From Schoenoplectus triqueter (taxonomy: Eukaryota > Streptophyta > Magnoliopsida > Poales > Cyperaceae), in the NCBI GenBank assembly GCA_964058805.1, contig CAXKVV010000514.1, forward strand, positions 1 to 44,148: a stretch of 44,148 bases of DNA, read 5' to 3'. This document shows, in pieces, positions 21,775 through 32,176 of this stretch. A program made the position numbers and the translations under genes. Below the pieces are notes generated by a model. It was not told the origin of the DNA. It worked only from the letters and a program-made list of their open reading frames with translations, and did not search any database. The first letter of the stretch is position 1. The number at the start of each line of letters is the position of its first letter.

Positions 21775-21935
21775 GTTGATGATGACCGGCTTTGTTGTAG
21801 AAGCTCAAGACAAGGTAACTACTATTTTCGAATCTGATCTTGTTATACTTCTTACGATCAGATTGTTTGGCATTGTCTAATAATTTGGGTTTATTTGTTT
21901 TCTTACCTGCAGAAAAAGTATGCTCCCTAGCCTAA

Positions 21936-23692
21936 GAGAGTATAAGTGGACAGCTATGTAGTGATGCCTGATTTTGTTTGAATCAAAATGTCCTGTATTT
22001 CAGTGTGTTAGACTGTTAGTTAGTCTCTTAGTAGTCTGTATGGCTTCACTAGGCTCTCCATGTTAATTTGCTTAGATGTCTTAATCAGTAGTGTTTTGAT
22101 ACAACAGTCTCAGTTTATAGAGTGAAATATCAATTGCTCAACATAAGAACCACTCCCTCCCCCTCAACACATGGAGACACCACACATACACACATATCAA
22201 TACAATCAATACACGGTACACCTGACAATTATAAGAAGAGGTTGCAACTTGCAATGTTAGTCAGTGGTTTGGAGTGTTGAGCGCAAAGCATTTCATGACC
22301 TCGGTGAGATATATAGGTATAGCTGGGCTTAAAAATTGAGAACTTGTTATGGACTGGGCTATACCGTGATGTTTTTTTTTTTGACGCATTTATTTAGGGA
22401 TAACAAGATGACAAGCTACTGGGCGCGTTTGGAACAAATGGCTGACAGCTCCATTCAATTACGTGTGCCACTAAGCTGAAAAGTAAATTAATTATAGGGA
22501 AGAGCTCGAAACCAATTACAACACTTCACCTTAGGTAAGTTGACCCCCCCCCCCTCCCCCAACACACACACACACAAACACACTACACAAGAGGATAAAT
22601 ATTTATAGTGATGAAATTTAAATATATAGTGGGGACCTGGGACCTAGTGATTAGTGATTTGGATGTTGAAAGGCTTGAATGAGATGTGGACGGTTTAAAA
22701 TGAAGAATTTAGGCCACTTTCTCATAAACAAGATCCAGAAAACTCAACAGGTGTTTTCTTAATAGAAAGAGGATCAGAAAAAAAGAAAATGGTGCTCACG
22801 TCTCTTTCAATTGTTTAGTAGGGAAAGTGTAGTTGCACTTTCACCTCAATGATTTGCCCAGATTAAATAATTTGAGCACTATGGTGAATGAGGTGGTAAA
22901 CGTTCTATGTTTTTTTTTTTTAATTTCACTTCTTTTCTTTTGGGAAATATCCAGTTATAGAATGTTCAATGGGTTTACTGATTGCACCAAAATGCAATTA
23001 AACTAATAAGAAAAGAGGAAATTACGTGGATATGGATGAACATCTCTTAATTAAAGAATCCAATTCCCACGGGTGGATAAACAACAAACTGCCAACTTGT
23101 ACTGCACTAAGTTTATATTAATGGCACTTGAAAATTGTAGTAGTTTTCGTTTCGGACAGGACGAAATAATGCCAAAAAAAAAAGATGCCAATCTGCACCG
23201 CACGTCTGATCACACGGGGATTCTTAGGAATTAGGATTTGTTCAGTACGAACTCTGACAGTATGAACATAAATTCAAAAATATTTCGGAATTACTTAGAA
23301 TGAACGTATTGTACAACCACACCGTGCTTGTACAATTTCAAATCTACTGGCCAGTCTCCTTTTTTCTCTTCTTTATACTTGTACTAGAAACCCTCTCTTT
23401 AATTTACAATCAAGATCCTCTCCAGCTGGGGGAGCTCATTACAGAGATCCATTCGGCTTCTTACCGTTCAATCAAGTTTGGAAGTTATGACTGAATGTAG
23501 CCGTGCTGCCCAATTAAGATTTTGATATTTTTTTTATAACAAAATTAGAGTCAAACTTTTAAATTTCATAAATATTTATAAAGAACATCTCATTCGGATT
23601 TCGAACTTATGACCTCACATATGAATAATATTTATCTTTTGCTATTAGATCAAATTTCGGTTCTCTCCCAATTAAGATTTGATAAAGTGTTA
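21936..23692. other. Intergenic, including 3' flank of the HPGT-like pseudogene
   Basis: No gene is recognised. A poly-C tract passing into CA repeats lies at about 22543-22583. Short open frames such as 23300-23494 show no family signature. Confidence 0.4.
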
Positions 23693-23700
23693 AATGTCTG

Positions 23701-23898
23701 CCATGAGGTGGAGCCAGACCTTCTGTCTGGGGACAAAAATAATTTTTTTTAGGAAAAGGGAAAAATTTTAAAAAATTATTTAATATAAATTTATTATTCT
23801 AATATTTTTTTCTGGATATATATAATTATAAGGATAGTTTTTTAAAAAAAATCGGCCAAGAGGCGACACCCCTACCATCATCATGTGGCTCCGCCATG
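23701..23898. mobile_element. hAT-type MITE, 198 bp
   Basis: The left end CCATGAGGTGGAGCCA and the reverse complement of the right end, CATGGCGGAGCCA, are related to the CAGGGGCGGAGCCA ends of the MITE at 8761. The flanks AATGTCTG (23693-23700) and AATGTCCG (23899-23906) form an 8-bp target duplication with one mismatch. The interior is AT-rich and non-coding. Confidence 0.7.
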
Positions 23899-23906
23899 AA
23901 TGTCCG

Positions 23907-24470
23907 TGTAGTTTAGATCTGATTTAGATCGTGCAACCTACGTAAGTACATGGACAACTTATATGTGTGCCAAACTTGTGTCCACAATTTGATGCCGCAA
24001 CTGTTTAAATAATTTTTATATTGTACGTTATTAACTTATTATTATTTTTGTAATTATTTTTTGAATCATTCACAAAATTCTACTTCATAGATTTTATATG
24101 CAGAAGAATCAGTTGACAATGACTATCTTGATAATAAAATTGCAAATAAATTAACAAAGATTTTAAAAATAAACATATTTATAAATATATTCTTGAACTT
24201 ATTGACTGTATTTTAGATTTTACACAATCAAAGTGCTATTTGATAAATTATCAATGATCATAAAATTTTTATGTAATTTAAAATGATTTTGATTTAATAA
24301 TATTTAATATACTATTAAAGAATACTTAAATGATATAAAATTTTAAATACAATAAATATCTATATCTAAATCAAAAAATATATATCCATAAATATTTTTC
24401 TATTTAAAAGTTTTTAAAAAAATTTAAAAATATAATTATCAAAATTAGTCATTGTCAACCAATCCCTCCT
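23907..24470. other. Intergenic, AT-rich, no feature recognised
   Basis: Nothing with coding or element character was seen. Confidence 0.4.
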
Positions 24471-24472
24471 TT

Positions 24473-24692
24473 GAGAGGCAGAGCTCTTGAGGGGTGGAGG
24501 TGGGCTCCAGCCCCCTTGTCACTTTGAAAATCAATATATTTATGAAAGATTTATAATATTTTATAGTATAATTATAATTATTTTGTCATTTTAATCCTCA
24601 AAATTTGAGATACATTGACTAAGATATTTATAAATTTTTTTAGTTCTCTAAAATTGGGTTCAAGCTCTGTCACAGTCTCATTTTATGTATTT
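24473..24692. mobile_element. Degenerate hAT-like MITE remnant
   Basis: The left end region AGGCAGAGCTCTTGAGGGGT and the reverse complement of the right end region, GTGACAGAGCTTGAACCCAA, are diverged inverted ends around an AT-rich core with GGGCTCCAGCCCCCTTG near the left. No target duplication could be identified, so the boundaries are approximate. Confidence 0.4.
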
Positions 24693-26735
24693 ACACACTA
24701 AACTTCAGAGTGTTTAAATGAGGATGTTTTCTAAGGGGCAGATTTATATGGATACAATGGGGATCAACTTAAACCCGTACTATTTTCACAATTTAATGAT
24801 AGATTCAATTACACCGGACATTTTACTCTATGCATCGATATATTTTTTTTTTATAATTTCAGAACATTTTACAATATATCTAATAACCTTCATATTTCAT
24901 GCAAAAATTTCTATTTGACAATGAGATGACAAATAAAGTTAAATTAACCACCATAAAAGATTCAACTAGTAAATAGTTCACTCCAGTATTAAAGTGTTTA
25001 CCGATAAGTTTTTTTTTTATGTTGTTCAGAACTGGTGACAAGTTATGATTTCTTCTGTACCCGTCTTAGATTTCTTATTGTTAGTCTATATTCCAAAATC
25101 GAAAGGGATGGACTGATGAATAATTCCAAGTTAACAGAGGTCGATGTATAAGATCGTAAGGCAATAAGGCCTCATGGGCATTGAACTCCTAAATGCAGGG
25201 CCAATTGAAGACCACGCAATATATAACCTGATAGTTATGCAATAGTTATTGCTATTTAATGAATGTATTTTTCATATTTATATTCAAACAAAAAAAATAT
25301 TACTTGTTACGCATAGTTCTTGCTTCTATTATGTTATTATCTGTTATGTTAACATGTAAGTATTGACTATTGAGCAGACGGTTAACACATTACTATTCAG
25401 TAAAATAATTTATACGATCTCGCTCAAAAAAATAAATAGAAGACAAACAAGTATATTATCTCAACCGCAATTGTTATCTGCCCTATTTACATAATATTCT
25501 AGATTCAATAAATAACTTTTTCTTTTTTACAACAGCCTATTTTTAAATGGGAGATGATACATATATACCTAAATCTATACAAACACTGTTATATTAAACG
25601 AGTTATTATTTATATTAATGACTTTATAATACCTCATTTTATACAGTTTTATTATTATTTATATTAAATGAGTTATTATTTATATCAGCGGTGTCCAAGT
25701 TGAATAATAATAAAAGTACAATACAAAAAGAGTTGCATAATAAAGTCATTCGACATGAATAACAACTCATTTCATGTGAATAATATTTTCCTATTTAAAT
25801 ATCTATGATTAAGTTTTAGTGATGTCATCAATTCAAAACTCATGGTAACAAAGCAGTATCAGAAAAATAAATTCATATATTTATATACAGTGCAGTTGAG
25901 CAGTGTACCAGCGACACGCTTAAAAAAACTGCATCAAAGCAGTATCAGATATATAAATAAACAAACAAACAAAAACATAATAACAGTTCTGAGTTCTGAC
26001 CTTGTTGTATTCAGAGTATAAACGGTTTGATCCCTGTATCTCGTCCTTGTTTAGAGCAGTATCTAAAGCATATTTCACCCTCAAGATGTCGTGCCAAACA
26101 TAATAATCTACATCAAAATAAACAATCATGTGCATTGCATTGTCTTGTATTTAATCTATGATGCAGTACCATCCGGGGAAGGCGATTAGTTATTAGAATA
26201 GGAGATTCTCTTCCTTTTCTATTAGATCTGTGAAGTGCCACTGCGAGGTCGGTTAATTAATTAATTCTTCTTCGAATCTTAATTTTAAATGCTAAGTACT
26301 GTATAAGTGCTTCCCTTTGGGGGGTCTCATACTCTCATTAGTGATCAAAGGAAATGATATATATTTTAAAATTTTAATTAGTACAGCACGTTACAGCCTT
26401 GTTGATAATAAATTTCTCGAAAATTGGGCAACCCCTGCCATATTTTATTATCTTTGAAGTAATTCAGGCTCAACTGGGCAACTGACAAAATTAGAATCTC
26501 CAAACCCTGGTCTGAAACCCTGATATTTTACTTCAAAATCCAATGTTAAGCATGCTTGCTCCATGTCTTATTAAAAATGGTAGCCTTCAAAATAAGGTTC
26601 TATTATTACGGTCCGTCCAATCAAACAATAGATGGTCCAAGTACGTCCACATCATGGATGTTCTACAATAAATTTTAATCTATTTGACATAAAAACCAGT
26701 CATTCTCCTAATTATTTTAATCTCATTGCCTAATT
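24693..26735. other. Intergenic up to the chromovirus insertion
   Basis: AT-rich sequence with several TTATTATTTATAT repeats near 25580-25690. The one coding-like piece is at 25998-26108 on the minus strand and is listed separately. Confidence 0.4.
25998..26108 (-). other. Exon-like fragment of unknown identity
   Basis: On the minus strand an AG acceptor (after TTTTGATGT) is followed by an open segment of about 36 codons. It contains YYVWHDILRVKYALD and ends SEYNK directly before a GT donor (GTCAGA). The composition and residue order look protein-like and unlike the surrounding noise. I do not recognise the family, and no neighbouring exons were found. It may be a captured or relic exon, or chance. 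Confidence 0.25.
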
Positions 26736-26740
26736 GTATC
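26736..26740. repeat. Left target-site duplication of the chromovirus
   Basis: GTATC, identical to the five bases after the right LTR. Confidence 0.95.
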
Positions 26741-27451
26741 TGTCACACCCCAGAAATAAATGAATCGGATTAGGGGTGCTAATCCCGCCACGTACGCACG
26801 ACGAGACGTGCGTACGAAAGGCTAAGTGAATAAGAATAAAAATAAAGAAAATCCCAGAATAAACAAAATAATAATAATAATACAAAACAAAACAGTCCAG
26901 AATATACAGATAAATACAACGCCAGACACCGGCGGGGCTAACTCCATCGGAATGGGTAGCAAAATCTCTCAAATAAAGCCCAAAGAAAGAAACCAAAAAC
27001 CCGATACCCGATAAGCCCAAATCAACTACCCGCCTCACTGTGCTGATGCGGCGAAGCACCTCTGATATCACGCAGGACTGTTGCACCTAGCACTCTCATC
27101 AAAACTCGAGCCCATACCTGTAAACCTGGATCCCACAACCACCGTGGAAACGTGAGTAATTTTAAAAAAAATACTCAGTACGGATTTAGATCCAGCCTTA
27201 AGATTTGATCTTCTTTCCTAGACTGGACCCAAACACCGATACCGAATTTAAATGCATTGAATTATTTAAATATATGTTAATGTATCATTATTTTATACAA
27301 TTCGAGAACACCTCTACATGAATGACATGAAATGACAATTAACCCTGAAATAGAAAATCTGAGGAAATAGTAATATAATAATAAATATAAGGTACGAGTA
27401 AACAAACACCCGAAATAAATATCCCAATTTGCAAATCACCAGATCTATCCC

Positions 27452-27543
27452 AAGCGGGCGCCACCAGCGTCCCAACTTACGAACTTGGGCCTTGCCTAAG
27501 CGGGCGCCACCAGCGACCCAACTTACGAACTTAGGACTTTATG
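27452..27543. repeat. 46-bp tandem pair within the LTR
   Basis: AAGCGGGCGCCACCAGCG followed by CCCAACTTACGAACTT occurs twice with a 46-bp period and few mismatches. The same pair occurs in the right LTR about 10,534 bp further on. Confidence 0.85.
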
Positions 27544-27569
27544 TTTATGCGGCGCCAATGCCGCATAAA
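27544..27569. repeat. Hairpin in the LTR, 10-bp arms
   Basis: TTTATGCGGC (27544-27553) pairs exactly with GCCGCATAAA (27560-27569) around the loop GCCAAT. It is repeated in the right LTR at 38078-38103. Confidence 0.85.
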
Positions 27570-30269
27570 CGACAATTCGGGCTCCCGAGGCGATAACGCC
27601 CTAGGAGAGTGAGCGTGCATAAGCACGTACTCTGGTCTGCTAAATCTGGTAATTCACCTTACAAAATAAAAACAAACGGATAATTATGTCTTCAGTTGCC
27701 ATACCGCCAAAGGAGATAACTACTCGTGAATTAACAAATCGAAATCAAATGGGAGCCTACACTGTACCAACCAAGGGTCAGAGGACCGCATCCCGTAAAA
27801 GTATCAAAACGAAATATAACAAATGGGAGCCTACACCGTACCCACTAAGGCCAGTGGACCGCATCCCGACTTTCTCTGTACCAACTACGGGCCAAAGGAG
27901 AAAGCCCTTCGGACAATATTAGGATCCTAAATACGCCGGATAAATATAATAATATAATATCACGAACTAGATTCCAGTCTCGGATATGGCCGCCCACACT
28001 AAACACTGAAGTACACGGTATCCTAAAACGCTCAAATCTGGATTAAAAATCTAATCATATTAAGAATAATAAAAATATAATATTGATCAAAGAAAAACAC
28101 TCTGACACAGCCGAACCCGCCAAATGACGGGATCGGTGGATAATCCGACAGACACAGATGCGCAGTACATATACAGACCGGTGGGTCCCACGGGCCTATG
28201 GGTCACCGTACGTAACCACAACGGTCTGGTTATGCAAGGCAACTTAGACTGGAAATTACCCGGTCCGCCTCTCAGCACTCCCATGCATTTAATGCATGAT
28301 TAACTACCTAGCTTAATTAATAATTAGTAATAGTAATAATATTTTCCTAATAAATATAATCTACAACTTGAATTATCTAATTCTATCTGATCCTATCTCG
28401 GGACTATTTCCCGAATACTACTCCTATCCTGTCTACGTGCAATATGACATGATATGACATGCGAATGCGGGTATGTCTCGAATATGCTGGTCAATTTACC
28501 GGATGCAAATGACGGGTCAGATTCAGTCTCTAGTTAAATTTGGACAAAAACACCGCAATTCAGATTTATTTTAAAAACATTTTATTTTCGGTTTGGGTTC
28601 CTAATTCTGAAGAAAGAAGATGAATCCCAGGAAACCGTACTTGGGAGTGCTGGTGAGGATCGTGGAGTCGCTCTACTCCAGAGGTAGAACACCGGCCTCG
28701 GGGTCGGTGTCCGCGTACGTCGGGTCGGGAACGACCTCGTACTCCGCGAGAGGATCCGAGTCGACTGTATCACCTAATTAATTTAAATTAGATATTTATT
28801 AGTTTTACTTGATTTACTCAACAATTACCAACTAAATTAGATCGATAATTAATTACACGGTTGTTTCAGGTTTTATCGTCTTTTCTTGTAAATTTCGGCA
28901 GTATTCCTGCTGCATCTGTGCGGTGCCGGGAATTTTCGTTGTTCGCATACTGATTTTGTTAACCTATGTTTATCGTTCTAGATCATTTTTATACATTTAA
29001 TCTTCATTTTAGTTTTCAAGTTTACGGATTTAATTTCTAACCCAATTAATTTAAAATAGAGAAATTGATTAATATATATATAGTTTAAGAATCTAAATTA
29101 TTATTATAATTTAAGTTATTATTTTATAACTCTTAATTATTTATAATCTATTAATTGATTATGTTTTATTTTAGTTATACTAGTATTATTTTTTTTTTAT
29201 AATTTAGAGATTATATTTATTTGAGTAACGTAACTAATTCAATTTACTTAAATTAAATAAATTAACTTAATGTTATCCTTAATTTACTTGATTATAATTA
29301 GGATAATTAATTTGTTAGAAATAGAGAAATTGATTAATATATAATATTATATAATTAATATTGTTCTTGTTTTTAGTAGATAAATTGATTATTAGGTTTT
29401 ATAAGTTAGAAAAATAATTTTAAAATTAAAAGTAAAATAGAAAGGGTTAAAAAGAAATAAATAAAATAAAATAAAGAAAAATGAATAAACAAAAACAAAA
29501 TAAAGAAAGTTATTATATTAATATGTGTTGGTGTTTTAATGTTCGGGATCATACGCTGACTACCAAATCATTGGTGCCAATGCACCGATATCCCGAATCG
29601 GGGGCAGTCAGGGAATATAATCATTTCCCGGATATTCAAGTTTACGTTTTAGTCCATGGATACCGCCAAACCTTTCGGGGCGGCCTCCAATTATTTAGTC
29701 ACATTTTTAATTTAATCACTTTTACTATCTTGACACTTTTAAGCATTGGGCCTTATTTATCCTAATATTATCCTTAATTTAATTTAACTAATTTATTAAT
29801 CCGATCATTGGCCCAATGAACCCCCTTTTACTTTCTGAAATCCTGATTATTAGAAATCGGGCTGACTTATAAGTATATTTTATTTCATTATCTATTCAAC
29901 CCCTAATTGAGTCCTATCATCCTTTAAGCCCAATCTTAATTACTTATATATGTAAGTATATAGTCCATTCCCTAATTCTCTTGCCCAATTAATTTGTTCC
30001 TTAGTTACAATCAGCACCACCAAATTTTTGACAGAGGCACAAGGGACAGGCAACCATCCATAGAAACAACAATTCGGTCACAACAAGGAGGTCAGGGGGT
30101 AACCATACCAGACAAGTCAGAAATGGCACAAGCAACCCCAAATTAAGCCAAACCACAGCATAACAGTTAAATAAACCCGAAACAACACAAGCAAATCAGA
30201 TTTAAGCTGATGACAACATTGAAAATCAGATAAACCGGCAGCAGTACAACATGGAGAGAGAGGGGGGGG

Positions 30270-30830
30270 GGGCTGGTACCAGCTCAGATGGTACCAGTGA
30301 ATGCATCAGACAAGAGGGGCAACCAAAAGGCATCCCCCAAACCGAAATTTGGGTAACAACAATCAATAAGACAGCCACACCACCCAGCAAAAGCATCAAT
30401 TAAACAATTATAACACAACCCATCAACAATTAAACCAGCACCAATTCCCAGTAAAACCAAACAGCCTCATAACCAGCCAATTAAATCCGATTCAAAACAG
30501 CCAACAAATCAAGTGCAACAGATTCAATCAGCAAGACACAGCCAGAAAGGACAGCAAATTAGAGGGTCATACACCAGTGCACAGAGGACCCCAACACCCA
30601 AAAGAAAAGGCGAAGGGCAGCCTCACCTCTCTGGTACCTTTCGGTACCAGTGTACCAAGGTGCCCTGTATCAACATCTAAACCGTGCCAGGTACCAGCAC
30701 AGGTTGTACCAGGAATAACACAGAGGCAACAACAACAACCCAACATACCAGAACCAAAACAAGGCAGCAGTGAAACAGACCAGAACAAGGGGTCAGCTGG
30801 TACCAGCAACCAGCTACACCTGGTACCAGT
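30270..30830. repeat. Cluster of GGTACC/GGTACCAG palindromes in the LTR
   Basis: At least seven GGTACC hexamers lie within about 560 bp, mostly extended to CTGGTACCAG or TGGTACCAGT. Several further degenerate TGTACCAG copies are mixed in. The same cluster is present in the right LTR at about 40803-41361. Confidence 0.8.
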
Positions 30831-31207
30831 TTAGCACAGAGCCAGAGACAACTGGGACAGCAGAGAAAAAGGGAAAAATAACACACAGAGTAAGGCAACC
30901 ACAGGGCTCGATGGCCCCTGAGCAACAAGCAACCAACACCCCACATAACAGAAAATAAAACAGCAAGAGCACAACAGGAACAAGGGCTAGGGTTTACCAG
31001 TAAGGGCGGCCAAAGAAAGACAAATAGCACAAGGTAGTAAACCGAGGTGGGTTGAACTCCTCCTCGAAGAGCCCGGCCACCACCACTCCCTCCCCTTTTT
31101 AGAACTCCTCTTCTTACTATCTGTTCTTATCAGTTCAAACTTTCTGGATTTCAATTTCTCAACACATGAGAGCAGCAAAAAGGCGGAGGGGGTGGCGCAC
31201 GCGCAGG

Positions 31208-31215
31208 TTTATAAA
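31208..31215 (-). promoter_or_regulatory. Candidate TATA box of the element's LTR promoter
   Basis: TTTATAAA lies in a GC-richer setting downstream, in element orientation, of a CT-rich tract (31700-31380), which resembles a plant promoter layout. If correct, U3 is about 0.95 kb and R plus U5 about 4.4 kb. The right LTR holds the equivalent site at about 41739-41746. This is inference from motif and position only. Confidence 0.35.
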
Positions 31216-32133
31216 GGGGTGTCAAGTAGCAAAAGGTACGGAAACGGGGCATGCAAGGGTCAAGGGGTGTGACCGCTAGGGTTGACAGTAGAGGGGATCT
31301 GTCAGTGGAGAAGCAGGAGGAAAGGGGGTGACAGACGAGCGAACTGACAGGACTGAGATCGCTCGGCCGATCGATGCGACAATCGGTGAGAGAGAGAGTG
31401 TGGGGGGGGGGGAAAGAGGGGAGAGGTAGAGTGGAGCGACAGACCGAGAGACGGAGAGAGAGATATGAGAGTTGTCGCTGGGGAGTCAAAAGACAGCGGA
31501 GAAATCCGGGAAAGAGAGAAACAACGGCGGAAAGTGCAAGAGGGGGGGCGTGCCTGAGACGCGATAGAAGAGAGAGAGAGGGTCATAAATGCGAAGGGAC
31601 TGATCCATCGGTAAGGGAGAGAGAGAAGGCAGAATTTGACAGGGGAGAGAGGAGAGAGAGAGTTGGGGTCTTAATTATGGATTTAATGAAGAGAGAGAGG
31701 AAATTTTAGAGGGGACGGGATCCTTTGTGGCCGCGGTTTATGGCCGTTGGTGTGGCAAATCAGATTCTTATTCGTTTCTGGTTGTTAAGTTTTGGCAAAT
31801 AGAATATTTTGCTATCGTAATTCATTTATTTCATTGTTAAATCAGCAATAGGTTAAATCCAGAAACTGTTATTACTATTCCGGGTATATTTATTTAATAA
31901 ACTCGAATTCTCGATTCAATTTATTTTAATCGATTATAAATTGGTTCCCTAGAAAAAAAAATCGTAAATAAACTTTACTTCTATTTATTTTTTTTCGGTC
32001 TTAATATAAGTAAATTAAATCATTATCTTTGCTAATTACTGCGTTGCGTTATCAGATTTTAATTGAAATCAAAATTTGTGATTACTACATTAAATATTTA
32101 TTGTTATTTAACCAAAATTTTCATGGTTTAACA

Positions 32134-32150
32134 TTTCACCCCCCCTTAAA
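32134..32150 (-). other. Polypurine tract of the chromovirus
   Basis: In element orientation AAGGGGGGGTGAAA sits directly before the TGTTAAACC start of the 3' LTR, the place and composition expected for the plus-strand primer. Confidence 0.85.
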
Positions 32151-32176
32151 ATTTTCGTTTCGTCCCGAAACGAATC

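Larger units (their letters stand above)
19744..21935 (+). pseudogene. HPGT2/3-like hydroxyproline O-galactosyltransferase (GT31) gene broken in exon 4
   Basis: HPGT enzymes add the first galactose to hydroxyproline of arabinogalactan proteins in the Golgi (family knowledge). Exons are 19744-19919, 20108-20171, 20288-20334, 20448-20833, 20953-21040, 21160-21210, 21314-21385, 21687-21814 and 21913-21935. All have GT-AG borders and matching phases outside exon 4. Recognisable pieces are a signal anchor near residues 43-58 ending LAWLYVAGR, then [15 protein letters not shown], the DXD-type IKVDDNI, MGCMKSG, YEPEWWKFGD, YFRHASGSL and a RLCC end. Exon 4 reads well to FRGSW, then meets TAA (20623-20625). 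About 50 expected residues are replaced by roughly 100 unrelated or scrambled bases with more stops. The frame resumes at HEEADEE and shifts again at an 11-A run (20738-20748). Exon 8 has a 5-codon duplication. An assembly error is the main alternative. Confidence 0.8.
26741..32133 (-). repeat. Left LTR (3' LTR of the element), 5393 bp
   Basis: Begins TGTCACACCCC and ends GGTTTAACA on the plus strand, and pairs with 37275-42665 over its whole length. It has no convincing gene; the longest open frames are preserved only because the two LTRs are nearly identical. Internal structures include a 46-bp tandem pair (27452-27543), a hairpin (27544-27569), a repeated GGGAGCCTACAC block (27751-27900), a GGTACC cluster (30270-30830), a possible TATA box (31208-31215) and a purine-rich stretch (31380-31700). 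Confidence 0.97.

Noticed and set aside
29481..29765. 94-residue frame identical in both LTRs (also 40014-40298)
   Set aside because: Identity merely reflects the youth of the LTR pair; the peptide has no recognisable features.
30567..31030. Cys/Val-rich frames in the LTR, possibly an env-like or extra protein
   Set aside because: They arise from the antisense of CAG/CAA-rich DNA and lack a signal peptide or conserved order.
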